Origin: Protea cynaroides
Taxonomy: Eukaryota > Streptophyta > Magnoliopsida > Proteales > Proteaceae
DNA length: 64,000 bases
NCBI GenBank assembly: GCA_028583415.1
Contig: CM053270.1
Location: 3,932,501 to 3,996,500, forward strand
Reading direction: 5' to 3'
This document shows, one piece after another, positions 29,338 to 41,854 of this stretch (the first letter of the stretch is position 1; each line of letters begins with the position of its first letter). A model generated the notes under the pieces. The model did no database searches. It was not told the DNA's origin and worked only from the letters and a program-made list of their open reading frames with translations. A program made the translations under genes and the position numbers.

Positions 29338-32300
29338 GTATCGTACCTATCAATGGCATACCCGCTAGAGTACTCTTTGATTCAGGAGCTACTCATTCAT
29401 TTATATCTGTGTCGTTTGGAAAGAAGACCAATCTGCCCATCAAAATATTAGACTACAAATTACTTGTACGGTCACCGATGGGATTAGAAGTGGAATTAGA
29501 GAAAGGTTATGGACCATGTCCAGTTCTCATTGGAGAGCAGACCTTGGATGCAACCTTAATACAACTTGAGATGGCAGACTTTGACGTCATCTTGGGAATG
29601 GACTGGTTAGCTCGGCATTCTGCAAACCTGTTATGCGCCGAGAAGAAGCTAACGTTCAAAGACAAAGAAGGAGCAGAATTCAGTTTCTCGGGAACCAAAC
29701 TTCCCAGGAGACGCAAGCTCATACTCTCAGCATTAAAGGCTAAGAAGTGCCTTGAGAAAGGGGCGGTCGGATATCTAGTATCAGTGGTCGACCTAACCAA
29801 GGACGTGCCACGAATGGAAGATATTGATGTCGTGTGAGATTTTCCCGATGTATTTTCGGAGGAACTACCCGGATTACCACCCGACCGAGCCACAGAGTTT
29901 GTAATAGACCTGCTACCCGGAGCCGCACCAGTATAAAAAGCACCTTATAGAATGGCTCCTACTGAACTGAAGGAATTAAAAGTGCAATTACAAGAACTGC
30001 TGGGTAAGGGTTATATTAGACCCAGTATATCTCCATGGGGGGCACCGGTGTTGTTCGTAAAGAAGAAGGATGGTAGCGTTCGATTATGCACCGACTATCG
30101 AGAGTTGAATAAACTGACCATCAAGAATCGATATCCACTACCCAGGATCGATGACTTGTTCGACCAGTTACAAGGAGCGAAGGTATTTTCAAAGATCGAT
30201 CTTCGATCAGGCTATCATCAGCTGAAGATTAAGGAAGGTGACATTCCGAAGACAGCTTTCAGGACAAGATACGGACACTATGAGTTCTTAGTGATGTCAT
30301 TCGGATTAACTAATGCACCGGCAACGTTCATGGAACTAATGAATCGAGTTTTCCACGATATGTTGGACACGTCGGTTATAGTATTTATTGATGACATATT
30401 GGTATACTCCAAGGACAAGGAAACCCATGTCAAGAACCTAAACGCAGCCCTACAACGTTTAAGGAAAGAGAAGTTATACGCCAAATTTTCGAAGTGTGAG
30501 TTTTGGCTAAGTGAAGTCGCCTTTCTAGGCCATGTAGTATCCGCTGAAGGAATCAAAGTGGACCCCAGTAAGATCGAGGCTATTGTGAAGTGGGAAGCAC
30601 CAAAGAGCGTCTCATAAATTAGAAGTTTTCTGGGTCTAGCTGGTTATTATCGGAGATTCGTAGAAGACTATTCTCGGATTGCCGTACCTCTCATCAGTTT
30701 GACCAAGAAAGGAGAAAAATTTGTATGGACGGATAAGTGTGAAAAGAGTTTTCAAACACTAAAGACCAGATTGATATCCGCCCCAATTTTGACCATTCCC
30801 GTTCCAGGACAGACATTTACCTTATACACTGATGCATCGGGATTGGGATTAGGATGTGTGCTTATGCAAGGAGAGCAAGTAGTTGCGTATGCCTCGAGAC
30901 AGTTGAAGGTACATGAGAAAAATTACCCCACTCATGATTTGGAGTTAGCGGCAGTAGTACATGCTGTCAAGATATGGAGACACTACCTATACGGAGAGAA
31001 ATTTCAGATTAAGTCGGACCATAAAAGTCTTACTTATCTATTTAATCAGAAGGAGTTGAATATGAGACAAAGAAGATGGCTGGAACTATTGAAAGACTAT
31101 GATTGTGATATCCAGTATCATCCAGGAAAAGCGAACGTGGTAGCAGATGCATTGAGCAGAAAAGCAATGATAAAATCTCAAGGAGAAGCTAGCACAACTG
31201 CAGCAATGTGTACTACCGGAAATGGTATTCAATCACGGCAACGAGCAGTATGTGATAGATACAATGGATGGATCAGCCAACCAAGGGTTTATTCATCGGT
31301 TTTCGAATATGTTTGTGGCATTGAAAATTATACCGGATATAGTGGATGAAGTGAAGACAGCTATCAAAGCAGATCCCTATCTAAGAACGGTACAAGAAGA
31401 TATCGAGAAAGGTAGGACTAACCCTGAGCTCACCTTGGATGACGAAAAGGTACTGAAATACAAAGGAAGAATATGTGTACCTGAAACAGAAAATATGGAC
31501 ATTAGACACCGATTGATGAAGGAAGCCCATACCACCATTTATTCGATACATCCTGGAAAACCATTACGGAACCAGCATGGAAATGGGACTGCATCACTAT
31601 GGACTTCGTCACAGGACTACCATTGACTCCTCGAGTAGTTGACGCAGTTTGGGTGATTGTGGACCGTCTGACTAAGACAACTCGCTTCATACCGATACGA
31701 CCCCAGTATACACTAGAAAGGTTAGCAAAGCTGTATGTGGATAATATTGTTCGGTTACATGGTGTTCCAGAAAGTATTGTGTCCGATAGAGATCCACGAT
31801 TTACTTCCAAATTTTGGGAAGGACTGCAAAAGGCTATGGGTACAACATTGAAGTTCGAGATCGCATTCCACCCACAGACAGACGGACAGTCAGAGCGTAC
31901 AATCCAGATTCTAGAAGATATGCTACGAGCATGTGCGATTGATTTCAAGGGATCATGGGACAAAAAGTTACCATTGATCGAGTTCGCCTATAACAACAGC
32001 TATCAGGCTACTATACAGATGTCACCTTATGAAGCACTGTATGGCAGAAGTGTCGAACTCCCTTGTTTTGGAATGAAGTTGGAGAACGTAGTATTGTTGG
32101 ACCGAAATTTGTTGAAGAGACTTGTCGAGTGATCGACATCATCAAGGAAAGAGTAAGAGTAGCTCAGAACCGTCAGAAGCAATACGCAGATACTCGACAA
32201 AGAGATCTAGAGTTCGTCGTAGGTGATAAAGTATTTTTGAAAGTATCGCCTATGCGAGGATTGAAGAGGTTCGGACAGAAAGGAAAACTAAGTCCAAGAT

Positions 32301-32712
32301 ACGTCGGGTCATATGAGATTCTGGCTAAGCGTGGAAAAGTAGCTTATCAGTTAGCACTGCCACCATCTATGTCAAGTGTGCATGACGTATTTCACATATC
32401 CTTATTGAAGAAGTATGTCAAAGACCCAACACATGTTTTGACAGTGGATTTGCCAGAATTGACTGATGATTTGACATTTGAAGTAAGACCAACGGAAATC
32501 ACTAGTCGAAAGGTTCAACGCCTACGTAACAGAGATATCTACTATGTTAAGGTCACATGGAAAAGTAGAGACATGGAAGAGATTACATGGGAAGAAGAAA
32601 ATGCTATGAGAAAGCAATACCCTAACTTGTTTGATTCAGAAGGTACGTACAATTTCGAGGACGAAATTTTTTATAAGTTGGGGGGAGTTGTAAGAACCAT
32701 GTCAAACTAACC
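29338..32712 (+). pseudogene. pol: Pol of element C: PR-RT-RH-IN-chromodomain with stops and an integrase deletion
   Basis: Protease DSGAT 29379-29393; RT FIDD 30384-30395; RNase H TDAS about 30829-30840. Stops: TGA 29836, TAA 29934, TAA 30615. A frame change lies near 31230. In integrase the text jumps from YSIHPG (31540-31557) to LRNQHGNG, losing the zinc-finger Cys pair and following residues (about 140 bp). The catalytic core then resumes with DFVTGLP, SDRDPRF and QTDGQSERTIQILEDM. A one-base loss lies near 32050. The chromodomain-like end (TWKSRDMEEITWEEEN..YPNLF..FEDEIF) reads on through the PPT into the LTR. Confidence 0.9.
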
Positions 32713-34997
32713 TGGTCTTACCACCTTGAACCAGGTTTACCCATCATGGTCGAGTCAAATGGACCAAGGGCATGAAGGAGATCGAGATCCCAAGTATAAA
32801 ATCGACCCAAAAATACTTAATTTTAGGGGAGGGTCGCACACCCAGCTAAGCAGGGTCGGACCTCCCAAAACAGAAAGTCAGACCCTCAGTTTTGAAGGGA
32901 GGGTCGGACAGCTTAAGACCCTAGGGTCGACGGGATCATCGACCCTCCCATCGACCCTCGGTTTCTGACGAAACTAAAATTAGGAAAATTTCCTAATTTT
33001 CTGTTGGGATTCTTTCCAAATCTCAATGGGACTATTATAGGACATTCTTAGTCTATTTAAAGGACGTTCCTAAGCCACTTTCAGTCCTTTCACAACCCTA
33101 ATTGAATTGAGAGAAAGAGAGAAGAAGGAAAAGAGGAAGAAAGGAGACAAGGAGGAAGACTTAGCAAAAAGGAGAAGAGTTACAGAGAAAGATTAATCTT
33201 CTCAGGTATGGATACTAATTCTATGAGTTTCTACAGACCTTAGGGTAGTTATTGATGAGAATGTGATCTCGGAGAAACCCAAACCATCCATCAATGGTTA
33301 GGTTTTCATGGAAAATCATAGGAGGATGCACGAAAACTATTTAGATGGATTATACATGGTTCTAGACCATGGAATGACTGTTGAATGAATGTAGGAAGCA
33401 AGCCATAGGACCCCAAACACGAAGAATGGATTAAAAGTGGAAATTGGACCAGAGTGCATCGAGGGTCGCACCGAGGGTCGATAGACCATCCGACCCTAGG
33501 TGTTTCGACCATCGACCCTCGGCATTCGGGAAGTTCGAGGAATGGAGGGAGGGTCGATAGACCCATCGACCCTAGCATCGACCCTAGCATCGACCCTCAG
33601 TTGACAGAATGGTTTTAAATTTCGAATTAATTCTAATTAAATTCTATCGACTTTGTTAGGTTTGCTAGCAATATAATAACGTTATAATGGTGATTCTAAA
33701 GCTTGGAAAAATATCTTTTAGCAAGCTAAGGTGAGGAACCTTAACCCCAAACTAATCGGTTAATAATAAACTGTTTTCTATTTCTTGAGTCCTATGCTAT
33801 GTTTGAATCTATACGAATATGTTGTAATGTGCATACAGCATGCCATCCAATATTTCTATTACTTGTTCATGCATATTTACTTTATTGTTTATAACATGAT
33901 GATGATGATGATGATAGGAATAGGCATGTGTTTGTATGTGTGTGGTTGATGTGCTTGATGCGAGCGAGTATCAGGGGAGGTGTGATGAGAACGTCAATAA
34001 ACGTTAACCCTTGGCGGGTCTCAGCACTTTAGCTCTATCTCTAACTCAAGTCTTGTGCATTGACATCGTCGTATCGCCATTACCTTAGCAGAACTATTGT
34101 GTCATAGAGTATCAGGGGAGGTGGTCTCGGTCCTTGTAGTCTCTGACTCTACCGGGGGGCCTTAGCTCTATCTCTATGGGCATTCTGAAGGATGCTGGGG
34201 TGAGGCCTTGGATACACTGTTTGGCATTAGGATTGGTTAGTAGCGAGCCCAGTTTGCAAGCCCTCGCTAACAGGGGCTTACGTGTTGGTATAACATTATA
34301 TAGCAATAAACGTTAACCTTTGTTGTATGATGTTATGGTAGGGTGGATGGGGACGACGATAAACGTTAACCTTCGGGCGGGCTTCCACACCCTGTGTATA
34401 GAGGCGGTGTCAATAAACATTAACCTTTGACCACCCAACCTTTCTATTGCGCATTGCAAACTATAAACCAAGACCAAAGATATAATTGATTTTTGCATGC
34501 ATATGTATTGTTGCATTATTTTGGCTACTCACTGAGCCGTGTTGTGTGCTCACCCCTCGACGTCAAATATTTTTAGTTGATGATGCAGGTTATACAGTCG
34601 AAGATTATATGAACGCGTCTACATACGGAAATGTAGCAGCTATGGAAGTTGGAGCTGAAGACGATACACACGACTCCTCTTGCGAGTGCAACTCGTGTGT
34701 ATTTGACTAGATATTTTTATAGGTTTTTTTATTGGATTTATAAGACATGTATTTGGTACTTAAATATTTATGTCTCAGTTAAACACAGAATAATTTGCTA
34801 TTATTTATGGATATCATTTTAGTTCTCAGTTCATTTATTTATAAGACTTCCGCTATTGTGTATTTACTCTGATTATGATGGTGAGTATATGAAGGTTCAG
34901 GTAACGCGGGGATAGTCTATTTGAGATCCTGGTTGAACCGTTGGTTATTTAGCGGTTCATCACACCATTCTGAAATGTGCGAAATTGGGGTGTGACA
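32689..34997 (+). repeat. 3' LTR of element C
   Basis: 2309 bp, about 2% different from 1269-3578. Holds the same motif clusters, TATA-like box (33054-33061) and short exon (34577-34710). Four differences within or near the clusters change CAG/CTG into CG-containing forms: 33507 TTTCTGACC to TTTCGACC, CCTCAGCATT to CCTCGGCATT, TTCAGAATGG to TTCGAGGAATGG, and 34979 GCAGAAT to GCGAAAT. Confidence 0.95.
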
Positions 34998-35002
34998 GGT
35001 TC

Positions 35003-35828
35003 TACACACCAACACCAAAGGAAAAGGAAAGAGGAGGCCATTGGACTTACCTCCAAGGAGTTAGGGCTTGAGCTTGGTCTCTTGAGCTTTTCTTCCTCTT
35101 CTCTTGCTCTCCTACGTTCCAAGAAGGAGAAAAGGAGGAATGTTGCCTCCTTTTATAGTAATCAGGGAGAGAGAAAGACCCAATATCGTATTCAACCGAT
35201 TGTAGTCAAGCGGATGATGGTTCATCCGATTATGCCTCCGGTTGGGCTTAAAAATAGATTTATGCCTAGTTTGGTGTGTTCAATTTGGTGGGGATGCTTC
35301 CTAGGTTACATGTATCTTCTCTCACATGTTCTACCATCACTAAGTGATCCAAGAAGTGGACCTCACATTATATGGATGGTCAAAAATCAAGGTGCCAAGT
35401 GTTGGCACAGTAAGACCCGACACAGTAGGGATCCGACTTGGTGAGGATTCTAGGTGTAAGTCTTACAAGCAGCACCACAGTTCTCGCATTTTGCGACACT
35501 ACTAGCCATCTTGTAAACTGCAAGGGACGAATTCAATTAATAAAGATTTCTTAATCACAACACTTTTGCTCAACATGGTTGCATCAATCAGCATAAGTAG
35601 AAACTCATTCATGCATAGTATTTAAGCATCAAAATATTTGCCCTTAATTTTTTAGTAACAAAAGCCAAAGGTCAATAAAAGCAAAACTATCAGAAAAATG
35701 ATTTTGAAGGCCCTAAGGTCATGAATTTTGGATGATGCCAAAGGTCAATATAAGCAAAACAAAGCCTCTTCTGCTGCAAAATCAGTAATTCAGATCTAGG
35801 CAAGTGAAACTGGAGACTTAGTATAGGT
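35003..35828. other. Host segment right of element C, no gene recognised
   Basis: 35003-35480 seems to continue the repeat found at 614-1263 and includes a pyrimidine-rich stretch and TATAGTAAT. The frame 34977-35444 has no recognisable family. 35480-35828 is AT-rich with a partial internal repeat (CCAAAGGTCAATAAAAGCAAAAC at about 35665 and CCAAAGGTCAATATAAGCAAAAC at about 35739). No supported gene. Confidence 0.4.
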
Positions 35829-36481
35829 TAAGGGTGTCAACGGGCCGGTCTGGGCCGGTTTCGGTTCGGGCTGAATCGGTGTTGGGTTTATAAGCCCAGC
35901 CCAAAACATGTCCATTAAGAGTTCGGGCTGGGGTGGGCTGCGCTGGACACAATAACTAACGGGCTGGTCCGGTGTCAGTTTGTTATCGGGCTGGGTTTAT
36001 TGAGGTGATTTCGGGTTGGTTCGGTCCGAATCGGGCTTATCGGGCCCCTTTTATATGTAAACTATATAGCCTATTTTATTATTTCTATCTATAAAATTAG
36101 CATTATTCCTTCCATATGTATGTAATTTAATAAACTATAACAATTAACATAATCGTTTCAACTATAGATTCACATAATCTTCTAGATCACGAAATGAACT
36201 CTAATAGTGTAACACAATCTATTAAAATTTAAAACCATTAAAATTAAGAAATTGGGCCCGAATGGATCTTACCGGTATTCAGGTTGGGTTTTATCGGTTT
36301 GGGCTAATTCGGGCTTCTTAACGGACCAGTCCGGTTTGATTTCGGTTTGGGCTGAAACGGTGTCGGGCTTTACAAGCTCAGACTAAAACCTATCCATTAA
36401 GGCTCGGTCCGGACTGGGTTCGGGTTATATCGGGCTGGCTCGGTCCGTGCTACCGGGCCGGGCCCAGTTTTGACACCCTTA
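35829..36481. mobile_element. 653-bp hAT-type MITE
   Basis: Ends TAAGGGTGTCAA and TTGACACCCTTA are perfect inverted repeats. The perfect 8-bp duplication GTATAGGT lies at 35821-35828 and 36482-36489, the size made by hAT transposases. The ends are rich in GGGCTGG/TCGGGC units while the middle is AT-rich. No coding capacity, so it would need a transposase in trans. Confidence 0.9.
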
Positions 36482-36489
36482 GTATAGGT

Positions 36490-37600
36490 AGTTAACAAAA
36501 TCTTTTTTTTTTTTGCCTGAATCGTAGAGAACAATCAAGATCCAGCTAAGAAGCTACCACACCGAGGCTTCACATGTGAGACACGGTTCAAGATAATGGT
36601 AGATGCCCAAACATATATAGGTCAATTGTCTAAACTATTAGGATATTGAGAGGAAACAAAAAGATAAAAAAAAAAAAAAAAAAAAAAATCCACTCCAACA
36701 ATGAACGAGAGGAACGAATCAGAAGCAAAGTGAAGAACAGGGGTCAAGCTTCTTTGTTCTTCTTCTTTCCCTTCGACCTTTTAAAGTTTGAAGATGATGT
36801 GCAGCAGAGGGATCAAGATGAACCCTTCAGCCTTCCAAGATTTGCAGACAAATGGAACGATAATGACTTGAAGATGATTTGCAACGACGAGGATTTGCAC
36901 AATGATAGAGGCTTCAACGAAGAAGAAGAATGAAGTCTAGGGTTTTTCCTTCCACTTACCCTGTCTCTACGATTTTGAAAATAAAAATATTTGGATGGAA
37001 ATAATTATTTTGATTACCTATATATGCGCTCAACGAAGCATCTGGTACTCCACATTTATCGTCACATTCGGATTAAAACGGTTCCACGTGTCTCCCATCA
37101 GACAGACGCTGGTCGTCTCCAATTGGAGACGATTTGAACACAACGAATTGTGGATCTCCATAGCGATGGCCCTATCTACGTAATTAGGGTCTCTCCATCG
37201 GCATTATATTATAAACATTAAGATATTCATACAATAACTATATCGGACTGCTCATTCTACTACATATTATCTTTTTAACTCCATTGTTTATTATTGTTGC
37301 TAAGGTCCTAAGGATATTTAATTTAAGAGTTACCTCGGACTTAGGTCTGACCCTTTCTTCGATCTTGTTCTGATTCATGACATCATAGATCTCCTCGTGC
37401 ACGTGTCACTCAAGATTTATGCGGCAACAGAACTGAATATACCATACCGCATGAGATTCCATCCGTCGCTTTGAATCCAGAAATTTTCAATTTAAAACAA
37501 TTGCCGCGTATCACTGTTATCACACCCTAATACATTCCATGAGAATATAATCCGACTCCCACTCCATAACAAACAAATGGAGACATTGATATGGAATTTC
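36490..37600. other. Intergenic sequence, no supported gene
   Basis: Contains an A-tract at about 36664-36687. A 95-codon frame starts nearby (36646-36933) with a Lys run from the A-tract and an acidic end. It has no recognisable family and could be chance or a retrocopy end. The rest is AT-rich. Confidence 0.35.
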
Positions 37601-37625
37601 GAGATATGGTGTCCGGGTTCGGTGA

Positions 37626-37845
37626 GGGATTCAAATCTTCTTTTTCCTGAGATTTGGGAGGAGGGGTGGCAACCCCACTGGATGGTCGTCATGTAGAGGT
37701 CAGATGAATCTGACCCCTTCGTTCGAGCCGACAAGTCGAGCCAACAAGAAAATATCGGCTCGAACAGAGGGGATTCTCTACATAACGACCATCCAATGGC
37801 GTCGCCGCGTCTCCTCCCTGAAGTACGAGATGATTTGAATCCGTC
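37626..37845. mobile_element. Fold-back MITE, about 220 bp
   Basis: Nearly the whole unit is self-complementary: GATTCAAATC (left) with GATTTGAATC (right), CTGGATGGTCGTCATGTAGAG (37679-37699) with CTCTACATAACGACCATCC (37778-37796), and an inner GTTCGAGCCGAC/TCGGCTCGAAC pair. Boundaries and TSD are unclear. It could form one long hairpin RNA. Confidence 0.65.
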
Positions 37846-37997
37846 GGTGAGAAGGTGTTGCGACTTGCGAATGCGGCGAGCCCACCAAACACATGAGATG
37901 AGAAAGCGGTACCAACGACAGGATTTTGATTAGTTGGTTGCCTGTCCTCTAGATTTTTTTTTTTTTTTTTTTGGTAAAACCTCTAGATCTTACCGCC

Positions 37998-38160
37998 TAT
38001 AAATTTTCTGTTTGTCTGAAACTCCTAACAGTCGTTTCGTCGACTCATTTTCTTTCTATAATTCTATTTTCGGTAATTGTGAAGCTAATACTCATTTTCT
38101 TCGTCAGCAGCTCTCGATCGTAGTTCAGTTCGATTCCTTCGTTTACTCCAATTTTCGCAG
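37998..38160 (+). promoter_or_regulatory. Candidate promoter and 5'UTR exon
   Basis: TATAAATT at 37998-38005 is followed by a C/T-rich non-coding stretch (38030-38160: many TTC/TCG, no ATG) ending TTTTCGCAG|GTCTTT. Downstream sequence is T-rich and intron-like (GTGGATCTGGATTT near 38333). The next real coding start on this strand is the LEA14-like gene at 53340, which has a 3' splice site three bases before its ATG. This could be its first exon with a 15-kb intron, but another lost gene is equally possible. The splice site GTCTTT is weak. Confidence 0.35.
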
Positions 38161-40550
38161 GTCTTTATTACCGATCTGTACTAATATTATTGCAATCTTC
38201 TTTGTTGTGGATTGGTTTGGTTCTTTTCTTTAACTTCTACTTTACAGGATCTACATTTAGGTTTATTGTAACGACTTTTTTGTTTATGCTTTTTAATTAG
38301 GTCCCTTTGGCTTTAATTTCATTTTTAATCTTGTGGATCTGGATTTCAACTGTTGAAGCACTTGAACAAGTGCCAGATCGATCTAGCTAAAGACATTTTA
38401 AGTTACTAGATAATTTCTGTATTTTCAGTTAGAACTAGGAAAGTTTGCCTGAAGATCTGCGTATTTTTTAGTTTGCTAAATTGATCATTTAATGCTCATG
38501 GTTGACTTTCTTCATATTATATTTTTTTTTGCTCCCTCTGATCATTGGAAGGACGGAACCGAAAGGCCTCCTTTTCTGATAAGTTTTAGTTTTAGTTCTC
38601 ACCTGTTTCCTTCTGATCACTTAGTCATTAGTTTAAATTTACATACCCACCTTAGTAGTTAGACCTCATCTTTCGTAATGCTGGATCAATCCCTTTTCAT
38701 CCTCGTTATTGAATTCTGTCTATAACTCTCAACTAACTTAGATAAATAAATAGTTAGCCAAAGATGCTGCTTCTGTTACATTACTGATATGCAGAATAGA
38801 GTTGAATGACTTAAATTTTTTTTTTTTTAATTCTCTTAAGATCTTCCATTTGTTTGCTTTTATCATGAACTTGGTGCACAGTATCACACTCATCTTTCTA
38901 CTGCATGAATTGTTCGCTTATCTTACATCTATAGGTTTGAAATTGTTAGATGATAATTTTTCTTTTTGTGATGGAACTTTGGAATGTTAATCGTTTTCAA
39001 GTGGAATACCAGAAAATTTTTTCTTTGGTTTTTATGTGGAGTGAAAATGTTTCCCTGCCTCCTTACTTGATAGGAATGGCTTTGCGCACATGAATGCATA
39101 CATAATTCTTTTTATCCAGTGATCTTTCTGCTGATTCATTTAGGTGGTTGGTGTATAATCTAACAGGAAAATGGAAAACAATGGAGTTACGTTGATATAG
39201 AAGAAAATTAACTGATACATTTTTGAGAGTTATACCTACTAGTTGTAAAAAGCTCCACACTCTTGTAGATATTGACTAGATTCCAAAACTAGAAGCAAAA
39301 TAATAGAAATTGAATTACAGAAACATTTCCTTGAAAGGTAATGGCAATTGGTACCTTCAATTTTTTCTATAGGGTGCTTGATAATAGACGACGATTCATT
39401 AATTGAAAAGAGGATCAACTCTGGAGTGCAACAACTAACAATCTACATATGAAAATTGGCCCTGAAAAGTGGTTAGATCTATTCCCTTAAACTGTACACT
39501 GTATAATCATCATCTACATACCTCTCTTGGCATAATAAAGTGATATATCATTGTGGAAATATGCCAGATCAATCACCTCAAGCTCTTATAGGTTTTCTGC
39601 CCGTTCCATTGAAAGCGAAACAGTTCTTTATTTTATTTTTTCTGGTGGTCCTCGGAAGTCTTATTCTCTTCCCGTAAAAAAATCCTGTTATTTCTCTCTT
39701 TTCATGGATGCCATCAAATAGAGACTTCTACTTTTTTGCATCTTTGCACCTATTCAAAAACTGATTTGACTGACTCTTGGACTCAAATGCCAAAGATAGT
39801 CATGGACTCATGGGACCAAAAACCCTATGCTTAGACATAAATTGGTCCAAAAACAAATTAAACGTGTCAAAGCTGAACATTTATGCCATATGAAAAATTT
39901 ACACAAATCCTAAAATATTCCAATTATCTTTAACATGATGATCTAGGAGGGTTGGTGCTCAACAATAAGCAAATAGGAATAGGTAATGATTCAATCTCTG
40001 TTAAAATTTAGACATTTGTGTAAGCCAAAAGAAAAAAAATTGTAAAATATTTAATGGAAGGTAGGATCTTGACAGGTCAAAGTAGAGAAATGAAAGATTA
40101 GGAACAATTGGATTATAATTGATGAAGCTTGAGACAATGTTATAGATCGGGGCGACGGGGCCTGTAGTGATTGGTTGGGACTTGGAAGAGAATTGATTTC
40201 TCTCTTTTCGTGGGGTAATCTTGGAAAAAATATTGATTTTTTTGACTAAACAATCCAATTAACCCGGGCTCTAATGCTGTATAGGTTACCTTCTGGATTG
40301 CTTATGAAAGAATGTGGGAGTATTTGAGCTCTGATGGTTGATGATGATCTTGATTAGAAAATATTGAATATATAGGCTGGTTGATTGATGTGTATGTTTC
40401 TGGACAGAGATAAAGAAATATAATATAGAAGAATTGAAAAGTAGAAGAATAGAGAAATCTAGGAATCTTCCTAAGGCCTACCTCAACCAGGAATCCACAT
40501 GGCCACAAGGGAAAGAACACTTGAGCTGTAAAAATAATCCATTTAATGTG
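38161..40550. other. AT-rich non-coding stretch (intergenic or intron), nothing recognised
   Basis: T-rich on the plus strand with several poly-T tracts (38521, 38816). No open frame longer than about 100 codons with family resemblance. It would be intron if 38160 is spliced to 53338. Confidence 0.4.
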
Positions 40551-40893
40551 TGTTAGTGCTAGGCTGCTAGCGATACCATGTGCCACTATGTGCACATGGG
40601 TCCCATTGGTCCCACTTTGTTATGTATGGTTTATTTAGATTGGTTATTATAGGTTCCTTTTATTATTAGGATTTATTTCCTAAGTTGTCTAGGTTTACTT
40701 TCCTAAGTAGCTTATGATTGTAATTAGGGAAGTTTCTTAAACTATTGTTTTTCCTCTTTGATTAAAAATAAAGGAACCATAGGAGGAGGAGGATGCTAAT
40801 CGGTTCTTCCTCTCCTTTTCTTCTTCTCCTTCTTCTTCTTCCTTCTTTCATTCACGGTTTACTGTTTTGGTGCTTTTCTTGTAAACTGCAACA
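40551..40893 (+). repeat. 5' LTR of copia element E
   Basis: 343 bp with a polyadenylation-like AAATAAAGG and a TTCTTCTCCTTCTTC tract near the end. A few percent different from the 3' copy (47878-48209), so E is older than A-C or F. Confidence 0.9.
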
Positions 40894-41854
40894 TGGTATC
40901 AGAGCAGTGAATCAATTCCACAAAAGCTATACTACCTGCGGTTTTGATAGGCCTTTCTCCCTCCTCTCTCACCTTCTAAATAAACCTGGTAGCAGCAACC
41001 ATATGCTGCATAGTGTGGAAGAATAATCTTCCATTACAGCAATATTGAGATCTGATTCCTGAGTTTTATTTTCTGGTATTCGATGACTTGCTGATTACCG
41101 CCATATGCTGATGATCTCGAGACATCTTGCTGCTGACCTGTTTGCTGATTACCAACAATTTCAATGACTACTGCTCTATGTTGTTCATCAGAAATTAACT
41201 TTTGATTGTTCATTCCAGATTTCGATGACTGCTGCCCTATGTTTCTCAGAAATTGGTACTGCTTTGTTTGACTGTTACATGGACTAATTTGTCCTTCCTG
41301 CTACTGCCTTTCATATTGCCTACAGCTGGGATTAATTCATCTCCTAATGTTCTGCTGCTGTCTGACTGTTCTATCGAAACCAGAAAGGGTTCCTATTTGT
41401 TTGGCTGTCATGACTTATGATCTGTTCTTCCCTGCTACCTGTGGGAATCACGAGATCAGTGGCTTGCGATCCTTCTTTTGAAGTTTCAGGTCGCTTGGTG
41501 CTGTATTGAGGCGATACTTCTCTAAATATGATTCTGTTCTCCACCTCTGTTTTTCGCCTAGGGTTGAAGATGACTCTAGTCACGATATGAACTACTAATC
41601 TGATTATATTTCCTGAAATACCCCTGGCTGATATCCATTATTCTGGTTTGTCCTATTTTTACCCCTTCTTTCAAATTTAGCCCTGTTAGGCTGTTACTTT
41701 ACATTAATTCCTTTTATATCCTAAGGGGCTGTTTGGACAACACATGGTCTTGCATCTTATATAAAATTACTGATTCTCTCTTGCTGAAAGTATTTATTGA
41801 GATTAGAATTTTGCGTATTGGTCTCGGAACTACTGCTTGAAATTTTCTAATGTT

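Larger units (their letters stand above)
1269..34997 (+). mobile_element. Element C: Ty3/gypsy (Tekay-type) LTR retrotransposon, host of nested A and B
   Basis: LTRs at 1269-3578 and 32689-34997 start TGTAAGA and end TGTGACA. The target duplication ggttc is at 1264-1268 and 34998-35002. A PBS follows the 5' LTR and a purine tract (GTTGGGGGGAGT) precedes the 3' LTR. Without A the element is about 11.3 kb. By eye the LTRs differ at roughly 40 of 2310 positions (about 2%), so it is a fairly recent insertion. Order inside: PBS, antisense gene, motif cluster (split by A), gag, short intron, PR-RT-RH-IN-chromodomain. Stops, frameshifts and an integrase deletion make it non-autonomous now. Confidence 0.95.

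Noticed and set aside
35410..35440. GTAAGACCCGACAC resembling the LTR start TGTAAGACCC
   Set aside because: No following LTR text, no TATA or motif cluster; the flanking sequence is unrelated.
36646..36933. 95-codon frame with Lys run and acidic end
   Set aside because: Starts at an A-tract, has no recognisable family and no splice or promoter context. Left as intergenic.
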